Assembly (NCBI RefSeq): GCF_003337355.1
Contig: NZ_QPJW01000019.1
Span: forward strand, 1 to 54,427
Reading direction: 5' to 3'
DNA: 54,427 bases
Origin: Fontibacillus phaseoli
Lineage (GTDB): Bacteria > Bacillota > Bacilli > Paenibacillales > Paenibacillaceae
The notes below the pieces were generated by a model. It was not told where the DNA came from. It searched no databases and saw only the letters and a list, made by a program, of their open reading frames with translations. Of this stretch, positions 16,437 to 25,318 are shown one piece after another (position 1 is the stretch's first letter; every line of letters starts with the position of its first letter). Position numbers and translations under genes: made by a program.

Positions 16437-17051
16437 TCAGGCATCTCCTTTCTTTCTGGAAGAATTAAACCATTTTACGAGCACATAGACGATCAGCAGG
16501 GCAAGGGCAACGAGCAGGATCGGTATAATGTAAGGGCCTGCCTTTTCGTCAATATGCTTCCAGTTCTCGCCAAGCAGCATCCCTAAGTAGACAAACAACA
16601 CGGACCAGGGAATGACCGCCAGTGTCGTCAAAAGCAAAAATTTCCCTACCGGCATTTTAGCCATTCCAGCCGGAATGGAGATTGCATGTCTGGCCACCGG
16701 AATAAACCGGGCGGTAAAGATCACGCCGGGACCGTACTTCAGGAACCAAGTCTCGGAAACATCGATATGCTTTTTTTGAATCAGAATATATTTGCCGAAT
16801 CTCTCCAAAATGGGCCGTCCGCCGTAGCGTCCGATCCAGTAAATAAACAACTGGGCGATAACTCCGCCGACAACCCCGAAAAGTACGGCACCCACGAAAT
16901 TGATATGGCCCGAATGTACGAGATACCCCCCGTAAGCCAGCACGATTTCACTCGGAATGACCTCAATCATGAGACCGAGCATAATTCCGAAATACCCCAA
17001 TTGTTGAATCCAGTCAAATAATGTCGCAACTACATTAGAAATCCAATCCAC
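16437..17051 (-). CDS. DedA-family membrane protein
   Basis: About 204 residues from GTG at 17051, giving the usual DedA start (DWISNVVATLFDWIQQLGYFGIMLGLMIEVIPSEIVLAYGGYLV); an ATG at 17090 is an alternative but has no ribosome site. The family motif E-x-x-x-P-x-P/S-E is seen as EVIPSEIVL, and FxxRxxPxxRxxxxxxAGxxxM as FTARFIPVARHAISIPAGMAKM. DedA proteins are undecaprenyl-phosphate or phospholipid flippases/transporters. Four to five membrane segments. Confidence 0.88.
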   Translation of the reverse strand: MDWISNVVATLFDWIQQLGYFGIMLGLMIEVIPSEIVLAYGGYLVHSGHINFVGAVLFGVVGGVIAQLFIYWIGRYGGRPILERFGKYILIQKKHIDVSETWFLKYGPGVIFTARFIPVARHAISIPAGMAKMPVGKFLLLTTLAVIPWSVLFVYLGMLLGENWKHIDEKAGPYIIPILLVALALLIVYVLVKWFNSSRKKGDA

Positions 17052-17211
17052 CGCGTAGTCCTCTCCCCTAAACATATTAAGCACGGCCAAAAACGTCTTA
17101 TCACCAGTCTATTCTATCATAGCCTGGGACATGCGTTCTACTTTGCCTAGAAGGACCAGTGTCCCTATTTCCGAGCTGCGCATATGTTGGGAGAAAGGAG
17201 GCGGTATTTTA

Positions 17212-17520
17212 ATGAACACGCCCGGAAAACACTCTACCTCACTCCCTACGCCGCGCAAAATCCGTCGCGGATGCAGCAAAGAACTGTACCGCACGGTCAA
17301 GCGGCTGGGAGTTTACATTCCGGAAGAGCTTATCAAACAAGGCGAAACGTTGTATTACAAAAAGGTCATCGGCAATCTCCTATGGATCGGGGAAAATATC
17401 AGCAACCGTAAATTGCTTGCCGATTGGTGGGATGAGACAGTCAGCGCCGAACTGGCCGAATTGTGGCAGGTTGACCGCGAAGCGCTCTCCCGGGCTTTCC
17501 GGAGCGCTTTTGGCGGTTGA
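17212..17520 (+). CDS. Hypothetical 102-residue soluble protein
   Basis: ATG at 17212 with AAAGGAGG 10 nt upstream; an earlier in-frame ATG (17131) lies before this ribosome site and is rejected. The product starts MNTPGKHSTSLPTPRKIRRG, contains RTVKRLGVYIPEELIKQGE and a tryptophan-rich helical C-terminal part. No membrane segment or catalytic motif. Divergent from dedA and convergent with the next gene. Family not recognised. Confidence 0.65.
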   Translation: MNTPGKHSTSLPTPRKIRRGCSKELYRTVKRLGVYIPEELIKQGETLYYKKVIGNLLWIGENISNRKLLADWWDETVSAELAELWQVDREALSRAFRSAFGG

Positions 17521-17559
17521 GTAATAAATTTGCAGACCGGCTCAGCGGGGGTTGCGTGA

Positions 17560-19959
17560 CTATTTCGCAGGTGTAGCCAGGGATTCGGCCGGAGCCGCGG
17601 AAGCGGGAGCAGTTGGAATTTTGCCGATCGTCTCCAGCCGGCTGGCCAGTTGAACCGCTTCGCGGGTCAACCGGAATTCCCGGTCATTGCGGACCTCTTC
17701 GGTCCGCTCCGCCAGCGAGACATAACTACGGTAAATTTCCAACCCAGCGGACGCGACCAGCTTGGCCTGCCCCGGCCTGCCATCCGCGTTCAGCCTGTTT
17801 GCCAGCAGGCTGATTCCCCGCAGCGCCGCCGTTTGCGCAGCACGGCTGTAGCGGTCCAGTTCCGCCGCGCGGCACAGGTGGATGAGCGCGGCCAGGTTGC
17901 CCTGCTGCGCGAGGGCTGTTCCGAGCGCCTGCTCCAGGGCAGGATGGCTTCGCTCGTAAGCCATCCCGCGGCGCAGCACTTCGCCTGCCGCAGCCGGGGC
18001 TGAGACGGCGGCCCACGCCAGGCGGGGTTCGGTGCGCCACGGAGCCAAAGCGATAGAGCGCTCCAGCAACCGGGCCACCCCGGCCGGGCGGGACGCGGAG
18101 GCTACGGCGGCGAGATACTGCAATCGCTGGCTTTCCGCCTGGAACAGGCCATTTACGCCGCCCGCCAGCAGCATCGTAGCCAGAAAGCCCGCGCTTATGC
18201 GGCGGCCCCATCTTTGTCCGGAGAACGCCCGGACAAGTCCCGGCAGCGCCAGAAATTTTCTGGACGGTCCGCAGCTTCCCCAGACGACCAGCCATATAAT
18301 CAGCAGCCAAAAGAGCCCGAAGCTCATATTAAAATCCATCGCACTATGCAACAAAAGCACGGCAAAGGCCGGCAGCAGACGGCGGTTATGCCGGAACAAG
18401 GCAAAGGCGGCGACGCCCAACCAGCACAGCATCACCGCCAACCCGGAGAGCCCCAGATCCAGCGCAATATCGAGGTAACCGCCGTGTACTTCGCTGCCGA
18501 CGTAAGGGCGGCTTTGGATGCTGCGGTACATCGTGCGCCAGACATCTCCTCCCTGCCCGAACCAGGGGGATTCCCGCAGCAGCCGCAGGGCGTCGGCGTA
18601 CAGTTCGCCGCGGGCGTACAGCGTAGCGGCGCGCGTCAGCCGCCCGGCCAGGCCGGACAGCGCCGCTAGTCCGCCCGCAGCCGCAAGCGTGGCCAAGCCG
18701 GCGACGCAGAGCAACGCCGCGGCAGGCAAGCGCCGGGCGCGGCGCCAGGTGCGGAGGCCCCTGCCTGGCAGGGTCTCGGCGCACCGCTGCGCATCGGCGG
18801 CTCTGCCCGGGCGGACGCGCTCTAGCGAAGCCGCGCGGGCAACCAGCCCGGACAGCGCCAACGCGGCCGCCAGGACGGCTGCCAGCGATAGCAGTCCGGG
18901 CAGCACAGGCGGTGCCAGCTCCGCGGTGGCGAGCTGGCCCGCGAGCGGCGCGCCTGCCGCTGTAGCCACGCCGGTGTGCAGCGCGTAGCGCAACCGCTCC
19001 CGGCCGCGTAGCAGCAGGCAGCCCGCTGCCCAGCCGGCGGCTGCAGCGACGATCGCACCGCGCGATTCCGACAGCAGCAGGCAGAGGGCGAAGACCGGCG
19101 CCAAAGCGCCGGTCCGGTATCCCCGCCAGCGTGCTGTCCGCGTAAATGCCGCGGCGGGCAAGCGAGCCAGGGCGGTCAGCCGCTCCAACAGCGCGGCCGC
19201 CATCACAGCCCCGAACGTGTTCGGGTACTGGAACAGACCGCCCAGCCGGGCCCCCGCCGCAGCCAACTCGCGATCCTCCGTACGCAGGATCGCACCCGGC
19301 ACTGGCAGCAAGCCATAAACGGCTGCCAATGCCGTCACGGCAATGCCACCGGTTAGAATTAGCCAGCCCCGCTCCAAAAACGCCAACCCGTCCTCACGCC
19401 TACCGACCACCCGCAACGCATTTCCGAAACAACCGTAAAACAGCCAACAAAGAACCGCGATACTCGTCGCTTGATATGACAAGTACTGATACGGCAAATG
19501 AGCCGCATACAACACGGCAATCGCAAAAGGCCCGGCCGCCAAAAGCGCCACAATACCCGTTGAAGCACCCCCGTAAGCCTGCGAAGTACGCCTATTTCCC
19601 AACGACTTGATAAGCCTTATTATCCCTGTTGAACCTAGTGTACTTCCACTTGACCTTACTGATTCTGTTGCTCCTACTGTTTCTGTTGCACCTGTAGCTC
19701 GGTTTTCCTTTCTTGCTCCTGCTTTCCCCGTTTCATCCGATACTTCGGTTACACCTGCTGCTTGTTTTCCCCTTGTTCCGTTTGCTAATCCTGCCACCAT
19801 TGCTCCGGCTCCCGCTATAAGCCAAATTGATATCAATGCCAACGATGGAAATGTATCGACAAAAAACATCCCGCCTATCGAACAAAAAGATGCAGCCGTG
19901 ATCAGGATAACTGATGGCAATATCTGTTTTCGGAAAGTTACTGGATTTCGGCACGACAT
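17560..19959 (-). CDS. O-antigen ligase/polymerase-like membrane protein with C-terminal TPR-like region
   Basis: About 799 residues; ATG at 19959 (codon 5 of the longest frame) is preferred because the first ATG directly follows AAAGGAGG. Roughly ten to twelve membrane segments. A Thr/Gly/Ser/Ala-rich low-complexity insert (about 70-115) sits in a loop. The Wzy_C-type motif is seen in SPWFGQGGDVWRTMY...GSEVHGGYLDIALDLGLSG. The last 180 residues are soluble and helical, resembling TPR repeats. Such proteins polymerise or ligate surface glycans. The central coding region (about 18.5-19.3 kb) is markedly GC- and Ala/Arg-rich compared with its neighbours. Confidence 0.78.
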   Translation of the reverse strand: MSCRNPVTFRKQILPSVILITAASFCSIGGMFFVDTFPSLALISIWLIAGAGAMVAGLANGTRGKQAAGVTEVSDETGKAGARKENRATGATETVGATESVRSSGSTLGSTGIIRLIKSLGNRRTSQAYGGASTGIVALLAAGPFAIAVLYAAHLPYQYLSYQATSIAVLCWLFYGCFGNALRVVGRREDGLAFLERGWLILTGGIAVTALAAVYGLLPVPGAILRTEDRELAAAGARLGGLFQYPNTFGAVMAAALLERLTALARLPAAAFTRTARWRGYRTGALAPVFALCLLLSESRGAIVAAAAGWAAGCLLLRGRERLRYALHTGVATAAGAPLAGQLATAELAPPVLPGLLSLAAVLAAALALSGLVARAASLERVRPGRAADAQRCAETLPGRGLRTWRRARRLPAAALLCVAGLATLAAAGGLAALSGLAGRLTRAATLYARGELYADALRLLRESPWFGQGGDVWRTMYRSIQSRPYVGSEVHGGYLDIALDLGLSGLAVMLCWLGVAAFALFRHNRRLLPAFAVLLLHSAMDFNMSFGLFWLLIIWLVVWGSCGPSRKFLALPGLVRAFSGQRWGRRISAGFLATMLLAGGVNGLFQAESQRLQYLAAVASASRPAGVARLLERSIALAPWRTEPRLAWAAVSAPAAAGEVLRRGMAYERSHPALEQALGTALAQQGNLAALIHLCRAAELDRYSRAAQTAALRGISLLANRLNADGRPGQAKLVASAGLEIYRSYVSLAERTEEVRNDREFRLTREAVQLASRLETIGKIPTAPASAAPAESLATPAK

Positions 19960-20042
19960 TAATCTGTTCATCCTCCTTTCCCTCCTAATTCTGATTACAA
20001 AAGAGATATTCAGTCATTACCTTCGAATTCGTACTCCCTAAA

Positions 20043-20243
20043 TGGACAAAACCCCGATTTGTCCACCTAAAAGTGGACACGAGAACTAATTTCTTCTCTT
20101 TGAAGAATTTTCTATATCCGGTACTACCAACAAATTAAATAACTATATATTGAATTTCAGTGACGGTGGTTAAATGTCCCTTTTGCAGAAAAGTGTCCAC
20201 TATTTGAAAGACATTTTGGCAATTTGTCCATAGATAATGGACG
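20043..20243. promoter_or_regulatory. Cluster of TGTCCA/TGGACA motifs upstream of the O-antigen-ligase-like gene
   Basis: Within 200 bp there are TGGACA (20043-20048), a perfect inverted pair TGTCCAC-N6-GTGGACA (20060-20079), GTGTCCAC (20193-20200) and TGTCCA-N7-TGGACG (20225-20243). The two paired copies have nearly equal spacing, as expected for a dimeric regulator's operators. Otherwise 19960-20321 shows no gene. Confidence 0.4.
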
Positions 20244-20321
20244 ATTTGCAGGAAATCTCATTTATTGAATCGGGCTCCGTATCACGGTTCGCAAAACACC
20301 TAAAACGGCAAACAGCGAAAA

Positions 20322-20344
20322 GGCCAACACTCTAAGTGTTGACC
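20322..20344 (-). terminator. Terminator-like hairpin after the methyltransferase gene
   Basis: Inverted repeat GGTCAACACT/AGTGTTGGCC with a 3-nt loop, followed on the minus strand by TTTTCGC. About 95 bp beyond the methyltransferase stop. Confidence 0.65.
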
Positions 20345-20438
20345 CGTTCCTTTAGCTTCAAACGCCATGTCGCAGCCGCGCTGCTTATCTGTTCTTTGGT
20401 CAGTCTGTCCATTAACCCGGTTTGACCAGGCTCTCGGC

Positions 20439-21629
20439 TTATTCGGCCTTCCCGGCCCAATCGGCCGCTTTCGGAAGCAGATCTCGGCAGACCTTTTCCA
20501 GGTAAGGCTCGGCCTTGAGGAAATCGCGGAATTCCGAATATTCTTGCCATAGGCGGTTTGTGTCAGTAGCTTTTGCTTTTACTGCGCGGATTAAAATGTT
20601 TTTGGGCGTATGCTCCATGTCGATAAATTCGAGCAGCTGCGTTTTGTAGCCCATGATATCGAGCAGTTTGGCCCGGATGGCGTCCGTCGCCAACGCGGAA
20701 AAGCGTTCCTTTAGGATGCCATGAGACAACAGGGGATCCAGTACGGGGCTATTGACTTGTCCAAACAGTTCGTGCTGACAGCACGGAACGGATAGGATGA
20801 CGGAAGCTCCCCAGCGGACCGCTTTTTCTAAAGCGGCATCGGTTGCGGTGTCGCAGGCATGCAGCGTCACGACCATATCGACCTTGTTCAATTCGTCATA
20901 ATCAGCAATGTCTCCGACAAGGAACCGCAAATTTTGATATTGCAGATCTTTCGCCAGCATTCCGCAGTGTTCGATCACATCCGACTTCAGGTCGAGTCCG
21001 ACAACTTTCAACTCTCTTCGCATTTCTACCGACAGATAATGATATAACGCAAACGTTAAATAAGACTTGCCACAGCCGAAATCCACGATGGTCAGCGGAC
21101 GCCCTTCAGGTAAATGAGGGAGTGCATCCTGAACCATCTCGAGAAAACGGTTAATCTGTCGGAATTTGTCGTACTTTTTGGCCAGCACTTTTCCTTCCGG
21201 ATTCATAATTCCCAGCCTGACCAAAAAAGGCACCGGTTTTCCTTCTTCAAGAATGTATTGCTTCGACCGGTTGTGCATGAGGTTCCCCGGTTTTTTGGTC
21301 GGTGATTTGGTCAGGATCGACACTTTGTATTTCTTGCTGATCAGCACTTGATAATCCGCATCGGCGGTAAACAGCAGTCCCTGCCGGAACGACTCTTCAA
21401 ACAGCTTCATCAGTTCGTCCCTGAGGGAGGCTGCCGGGATATTTTCATGAAGTACCTTATTGCTATAGTGGTAAGCAAACTGGTAATGCAAGGCCCCTTT
21501 CAGCATGACGGGCTTAATCACCGTTTTGGTGTAGCCGTCCTCCCCGGCTTTACGACGTTGGCTTAACGTAGCAGCAATAAGACTGCTCTGCTCCGTAATT
21601 TGATGTAAGAGATTGCGTAATGCTTCCAT
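20439..21629 (-). CDS. Class I SAM-dependent methyltransferase
   Basis: 396 residues. Motif I VDFGCGKSYLTFALYHYL (about 183-200), motif II VVGLDLKSDVIEHC and motif IV VVTLHACDTATD are clear. The N-terminal 170 residues (with FTADADYQVLISKKYKVSI) are family-specific. The layout matches the Methyltransf_32-type family, related to RNA methyltransferases; the substrate is unknown. A trailing helical part contains FLKAEPYLEKVCRDLLPK. Single gene. Confidence 0.8.
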   Translation of the reverse strand: MEALRNLLHQITEQSSLIAATLSQRRKAGEDGYTKTVIKPVMLKGALHYQFAYHYSNKVLHENIPAASLRDELMKLFEESFRQGLLFTADADYQVLISKKYKVSILTKSPTKKPGNLMHNRSKQYILEEGKPVPFLVRLGIMNPEGKVLAKKYDKFRQINRFLEMVQDALPHLPEGRPLTIVDFGCGKSYLTFALYHYLSVEMRRELKVVGLDLKSDVIEHCGMLAKDLQYQNLRFLVGDIADYDELNKVDMVVTLHACDTATDAALEKAVRWGASVILSVPCCQHELFGQVNSPVLDPLLSHGILKERFSALATDAIRAKLLDIMGYKTQLLEFIDMEHTPKNILIRAVKAKATDTNRLWQEYSEFRDFLKAEPYLEKVCRDLLPKAADWAGKAE

Positions 21630-21688
21630 AGACGATACAGCTACCTTTCATTTTCGAGTTGTGCAAATTTATATAAACATGATGTTAT

Positions 21689-22345
21689 TCAGTCTTTGCC
21701 GGATTCATCGATCCAGTCCTGCAACCCTTCCCTGACTTCCTCTTGAGGTAATCCTCCCTGCTGCAGTCTTTCCCGGGATAATATAAGGAGCCGCTCATAA
21801 AAAGCAATACCCTCCGCTCTCTCGGCTGCTCCGTTCTTCAACAGGCGATATAGCGCATTTTCCGCCTGGTCGTAACGGCCTTCACTTTCTTCGTAATTCA
21901 TCAAAAGGCGTTCGGTGTCCGCTGGAAGCTGATAACCTTTGAGAATGGCAAGTAATTCATTAACCTCGCTGCTTATATTCCATAAGTCGCGGTCGGCCCC
22001 GTGCTGGCTCGCCGCCAAATATAAGTGTAAAGCCTTCATCCAACGAAAAATCCCTTCGTCAGGCTGACCCGACACGCTGTAAATATCGCCTTCTTCCTTT
22101 ACCAGACGAGCCAGGCTTTGCAATTTATCCGCTTCTACGTTTCCGCCGGTGCGCATTAACTCGACGATATCTTTTGCGGCAAGGGAACCCACAAGCCGGG
22201 AATTTAGCCGGAACTGCTTTTTATACAGCTCGTCTAGTTCCCATAGAGATTCAATCCATTTCCGCTGCTGCTTAAGATCAAACACTTTACCGATGATCTC
22301 GGTCATTTCCTCGATCATACGGACCAAATAATCTTTTCTCAGCAT
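21689..22345 (-). CDS. DUF6483-family protein
   Basis: 218 residues from ATG at 22345, with GGAGG 4 nt upstream; an earlier in-frame ATG has no site. All-helical, starting MLRKDYLVRMIEEMTEIIGK, with repeating helix pairs that look TPR-like (GQPDEGIFRWMKALHLYLAAS). I recall this layout as DUF6483, common in Paenibacillus; function unknown. No membrane segment. It lies 59 bp upstream of the methyltransferase start and may share its transcript. Confidence 0.65.
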   Translation of the reverse strand: MLRKDYLVRMIEEMTEIIGKVFDLKQQRKWIESLWELDELYKKQFRLNSRLVGSLAAKDIVELMRTGGNVEADKLQSLARLVKEEGDIYSVSGQPDEGIFRWMKALHLYLAASQHGADRDLWNISSEVNELLAILKGYQLPADTERLLMNYEESEGRYDQAENALYRLLKNGAAERAEGIAFYERLLILSRERLQQGGLPQEEVREGLQDWIDESGKD

Positions 22346-22553
22346 CCGGCCTCCATCCTTTCCTCCGTGACTCATTAACATCAAATTGTAAGCCATTTCG
22401 GTCTTAAATTCCAGTTACTCCCCCAGAGACAGGGGGCAGAACGGCTGAACAAGTGTATAGGGATCTGTTGGGTTGGTTGGGATCGATTTAAAGCCGGGGA
22501 TATAAGCGGAGCGGCCGGCCCTAGGTCTTTTATCGGTCCCTTTCACAACAAAA

Positions 22554-22576
22554 ACCGGAGTCATCATGACTCCGGT
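22554..22576 (-). terminator. Terminator after the alpha/beta hydrolase gene
   Basis: Perfect palindrome ACCGGAGTCAT / ATGACTCCGGT followed on the minus strand by TTTTGTTG. The stretch 22346-22553 has no other feature I can see. Confidence 0.88.
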
Positions 22577-22599
22577 TGGTAAGCGGATATGCGCCAGGC

Positions 22600-23400
22600 T
22601 TATTTTTCCGACTCGTGAATGCTTTGCAAGAAGTCCATGATCACGGCTGACAGTTGCTCAGGTGCTTCGTACATGCTCATATGTCCGGCGCCCTTGATGA
22701 CGGCTTTGGTTACGTTGTCGCCTTCCGTCGTGAAGGTGCGTTCTATCGGAATAAGTTGATCGTTTTCGCCGGCGACCAACAGCACCGGCAGGACCGTCGC
22801 TGATAAAACGTCCCGGCGGTCGATCCGCTCACGCATGGCCATCGCCGATCCTGACGCTCCTTGCGGTGGCGTTTTATAGCCGATTTCTTTCGCCCGATTC
22901 ACTTCCGTCGTCAATGTCTCTCTCAACTCCGGCGCAAATAGTCCCGGAACCAATCCGTCGACAAAAGGGGTAATTCCTTCGCTGCCGATGGCGGCCACCG
23001 CCTGCAACCGCTTCTCCTTCGCTTCGTCGCTGTCCGGGTATGCCGTGGAGTGGATCAACCCAACTCCGTTCAATCGGTTGGCATACCGCTGCAAAAGCGA
23101 TAATGCAACGTAACCTCCCATAGAGTGTCCTAGCAAGGTATAGCGCTCGATGCCCAGGGACTCCAGCAATCCGGCAACATCGTCGGCCATTTGCTCGATG
23201 GTATAAGCCCCGAGCGGAGCATCCGATGAACCATGGCCCCGAAGATCGGGAGCAATGACTCTGTAGGAAGCCGCCAGCAAGGGGATCACCCGCTCCCAGT
23301 ATGCGGAACTTCCGCAGAAGCCGTGGAGCAGGACCAGTGTTTCACCCTGCCCCTGCATTTCATATGCCATCGTAAACCCGCCAACCGTTGTTTTGTCCAT
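22600..23400 (-). CDS. Alpha/beta hydrolase
   Basis: 266 residues from ATG at 23400, with AGAGGGAAG upstream. Oxyanion motif LLHGFCGSSAYW, nucleophile elbow GHSMGG (Ser about 93), acid in AGENDQLIP and catalytic His in GAGHMSMYE complete the triad. Esterase, haloperoxidase-like or BioH-like activities are all possible; the sequence does not decide. No signal peptide. Confidence 0.87.
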   Translation of the reverse strand: MDKTTVGGFTMAYEMQGQGETLVLLHGFCGSSAYWERVIPLLAASYRVIAPDLRGHGSSDAPLGAYTIEQMADDVAGLLESLGIERYTLLGHSMGGYVALSLLQRYANRLNGVGLIHSTAYPDSDEAKEKRLQAVAAIGSEGITPFVDGLVPGLFAPELRETLTTEVNRAKEIGYKTPPQGASGSAMAMRERIDRRDVLSATVLPVLLVAGENDQLIPIERTFTTEGDNVTKAVIKGAGHMSMYEAPEQLSAVIMDFLQSIHESEK

Positions 23401-23483
23401 AACGCTTCCCTCTTTTCCTATATAGATGTTCAAGAAAGTCACCTTTAATTATGTAAAATCCTGATTCCTATTATTTAGCCAAA

Positions 23484-24017
23484 TTAATACGGATTGAAAC
23501 CGGAGATAATCGATTCCGCCAGCACTCTGGACATCTCCATAACCTGATGGAGCGAGGTCATCTGCAGTGTCCAATATGGCTTTGGGCCGTTTACGTTTAC
23601 GACCGCCGCTACGCTGTAATGGCCTACCGCCGGTAAAATCCTGCCGACAGATTGGGCCGGGACGAGCGGAAGTCCCGATACCTGATAACTTCCGACAGAG
23701 GAAGCGGCTCCAAGACAAGCATCGATCGCCACGATGATGTGTTCCTTCGGAATGGCGGACATCCGCATTTCCAGGTTGACCGCATCGCAAGGAAATTTCA
23801 AAGTTCCAACGACGTTCGTAAATCCTTGCTCTTCAAGGCGGGAGCCGACGAGCGGACCAAGGGCGTCTCCGGTGGAACGATCCGTCCCGATGCAGAGAAA
23901 AGTAATTTCTTGGTGCGGATGCCTTTTCCCAATCCTCCGAAAAAAACCGGCGAGCTCGCTGCCGGTCATTTTTTTTCGTTCAAATCCGGTAACCGGTAAT
24001 ACGCTGCTTTCATCCAT
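23484..24017 (-). CDS. yyaC: Sporulation protein YyaC (DUF1256 protease-like family)
   Basis: 177 residues. Diagnostic stretches are FLCIGTDRSTGDALGPLVG, FPCDAVNLEMRM and IVAIDACLGAASSVGSYQV. YyaC relates to the germination protease GPR fold and is made during sporulation in B. subtilis. It supports a spore-forming host. Single gene, divergent from yfkK. Confidence 0.9.
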   Translation of the reverse strand: MDESSVLPVTGFERKKMTGSELAGFFRRIGKRHPHQEITFLCIGTDRSTGDALGPLVGSRLEEQGFTNVVGTLKFPCDAVNLEMRMSAIPKEHIIVAIDACLGAASSVGSYQVSGLPLVPAQSVGRILPAVGHYSVAAVVNVNGPKPYWTLQMTSLHQVMEMSRVLAESIISGFNPY

Positions 24018-24158
24018 CAGCCGCCGCCCCCTTTGCTGTTTTCAAGGTACCCTGATTGTACCGCAATCGTCTTTCAACCGCAAAACATAGTGTGCGCACC
24101 CGGTACCGAACATGGTACAATGACCGGGATAAGAAACGTAACGAAAGGATGAGGGCAA

Positions 24159-24383
24159 ATGGACTTAACTCAAAAAACCCAGGAAAACGTGGAATATATG
24201 ATTGAAGCGATCAAGACGAAGCTGAAAATGGCGACCGGAGCCGCCATGAACGCTTCCGCTTTTCAAGTGGAACAGTACGATGACATTCTGGATATTTACG
24301 AACTCGTGATGAGCAAGGAACGCCTTAGCATCTCCGAAGTCGAAGCACTCGCTCAAGAACTGGGAAAACTCCGCAGCAAATAG
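24159..24383 (+). CDS. yfkK: YfkK/UPF0435 (DUF1128) small protein
   Basis: 74 residues, all helical, with ENVEYMIEAIKTKLKMATGAAM at the N-terminus and LSISEVEALAQELGKLR at the C-terminus. Length and sequence match DUF1128. Function unknown. GAAAGGATGAGGG before ATG. It converges with the pirin gene 13 bp away. Confidence 0.88.
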   Translation: MDLTQKTQENVEYMIEAIKTKLKMATGAAMNASAFQVEQYDDILDIYELVMSKERLSISEVEALAQELGKLRSK

Positions 24384-24396
24384 GTAATCTTGGATG

Positions 24397-25110
24397 TTAT
24401 GGCATGTCGATGACCATGAGTTCGGCTTGTTCTTCCCCCGTTTTGCGGATCTTAAGATCATGCCCGACCTGGATTCTTGCCGCATCGCCGGGTCGAAGGG
24501 AAAATTGCTGATTACCGCATTCGAATTCGATATGTCCCGAAATCAGGAATAAATGCTGTCTGCGATTGTGCGAAGGAATCAAGATCTCCCTGCTATCCGT
24601 AAAAACAGGCACATACACATTTACATCCTGATGGATCCGCAGCCGGCTATCGTTCCCCTTTCCACTTACGACCGGCTCCGAAATCCCGATCCGGGCTTCA
24701 CGGGTCACTTGCCGGTCATCTCTGGACGGGGTTAAATTTCTACGATCCGGAAGGAACCATAATTGAAGATAACGAACCGGGTCCTGTTCAGAAGGATTAA
24801 ACTCCGCGTGAGTAACTCCAGTCCCCGCACTCAGTACTTGAAAACTGCCTTCCGGCAAAATCCGGGTATCTCCCGAGCCGTCGGAATGTCCCAAGGTTCC
24901 CGAAATTACATAGGTTAAAATTTCAAGATCATGATGGGGATGAGACTCAAGCTTCTTGCCGGGAGCCAGCGTATGATCGTTCAATACTAATAAACAGCCG
25001 AAATGGGCATTGCCGGGGTCGTCGTAATCCGCAAAGGAAAAGCTAAATTCACTATGGACAGGACCGTATCTGGCCGTATGGCGTTCTTCGGAAGTTACCA
25101 CCTTAATCAT
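24397..25110 (-). CDS. Pirin-family bicupin protein
   Basis: 237 residues from ATG at 25110 (GAGGAGG upstream; earlier ATG unsupported). Pirin signature FADYDDPGNAHFGCLLVLNDH..., the metal ligands HPHHDLEILTYVISGTLGHSDG and a later E-x-H (THAEFNPSE) define the N-terminal cupin; the C-terminal cupin (about 140-237) has RQHLFLISGHIEFECG. Such pirins resemble YhhW/YhaK quercetinases. The physiological role is unknown. Confidence 0.88.
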   Translation of the reverse strand: MIKVVTSEERHTARYGPVHSEFSFSFADYDDPGNAHFGCLLVLNDHTLAPGKKLESHPHHDLEILTYVISGTLGHSDGSGDTRILPEGSFQVLSAGTGVTHAEFNPSEQDPVRYLQLWFLPDRRNLTPSRDDRQVTREARIGISEPVVSGKGNDSRLRIHQDVNVYVPVFTDSREILIPSHNRRQHLFLISGHIEFECGNQQFSLRPGDAARIQVGHDLKIRKTGEEQAELMVIDMP

Positions 25111-25318
25111 CCTAATCCTCCTCGCTCTCTTCAAACACCTTCATGGATTTGATATTTTTTTACCCTTATCCCAAACCCGCTAATCAAGGAGGAATTGTCC
25201 GTACTCCCTTTTTGTTTCACACTCTGCCTTCTCGTTTATATACGAAGTAAGAAAAGCAAGCTTCAAGGCAGCTTTATTCTTTCAACAATTTAATTCTATA
25301 TAAAAGGAGCGATGAATC

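Noticed and set aside
20332..20550. Minus-strand 72-codon frame at the end of the methyltransferase gene
   Set aside because: It overlaps the methyltransferase 3' end and its terminator hairpin, with no ribosome site.
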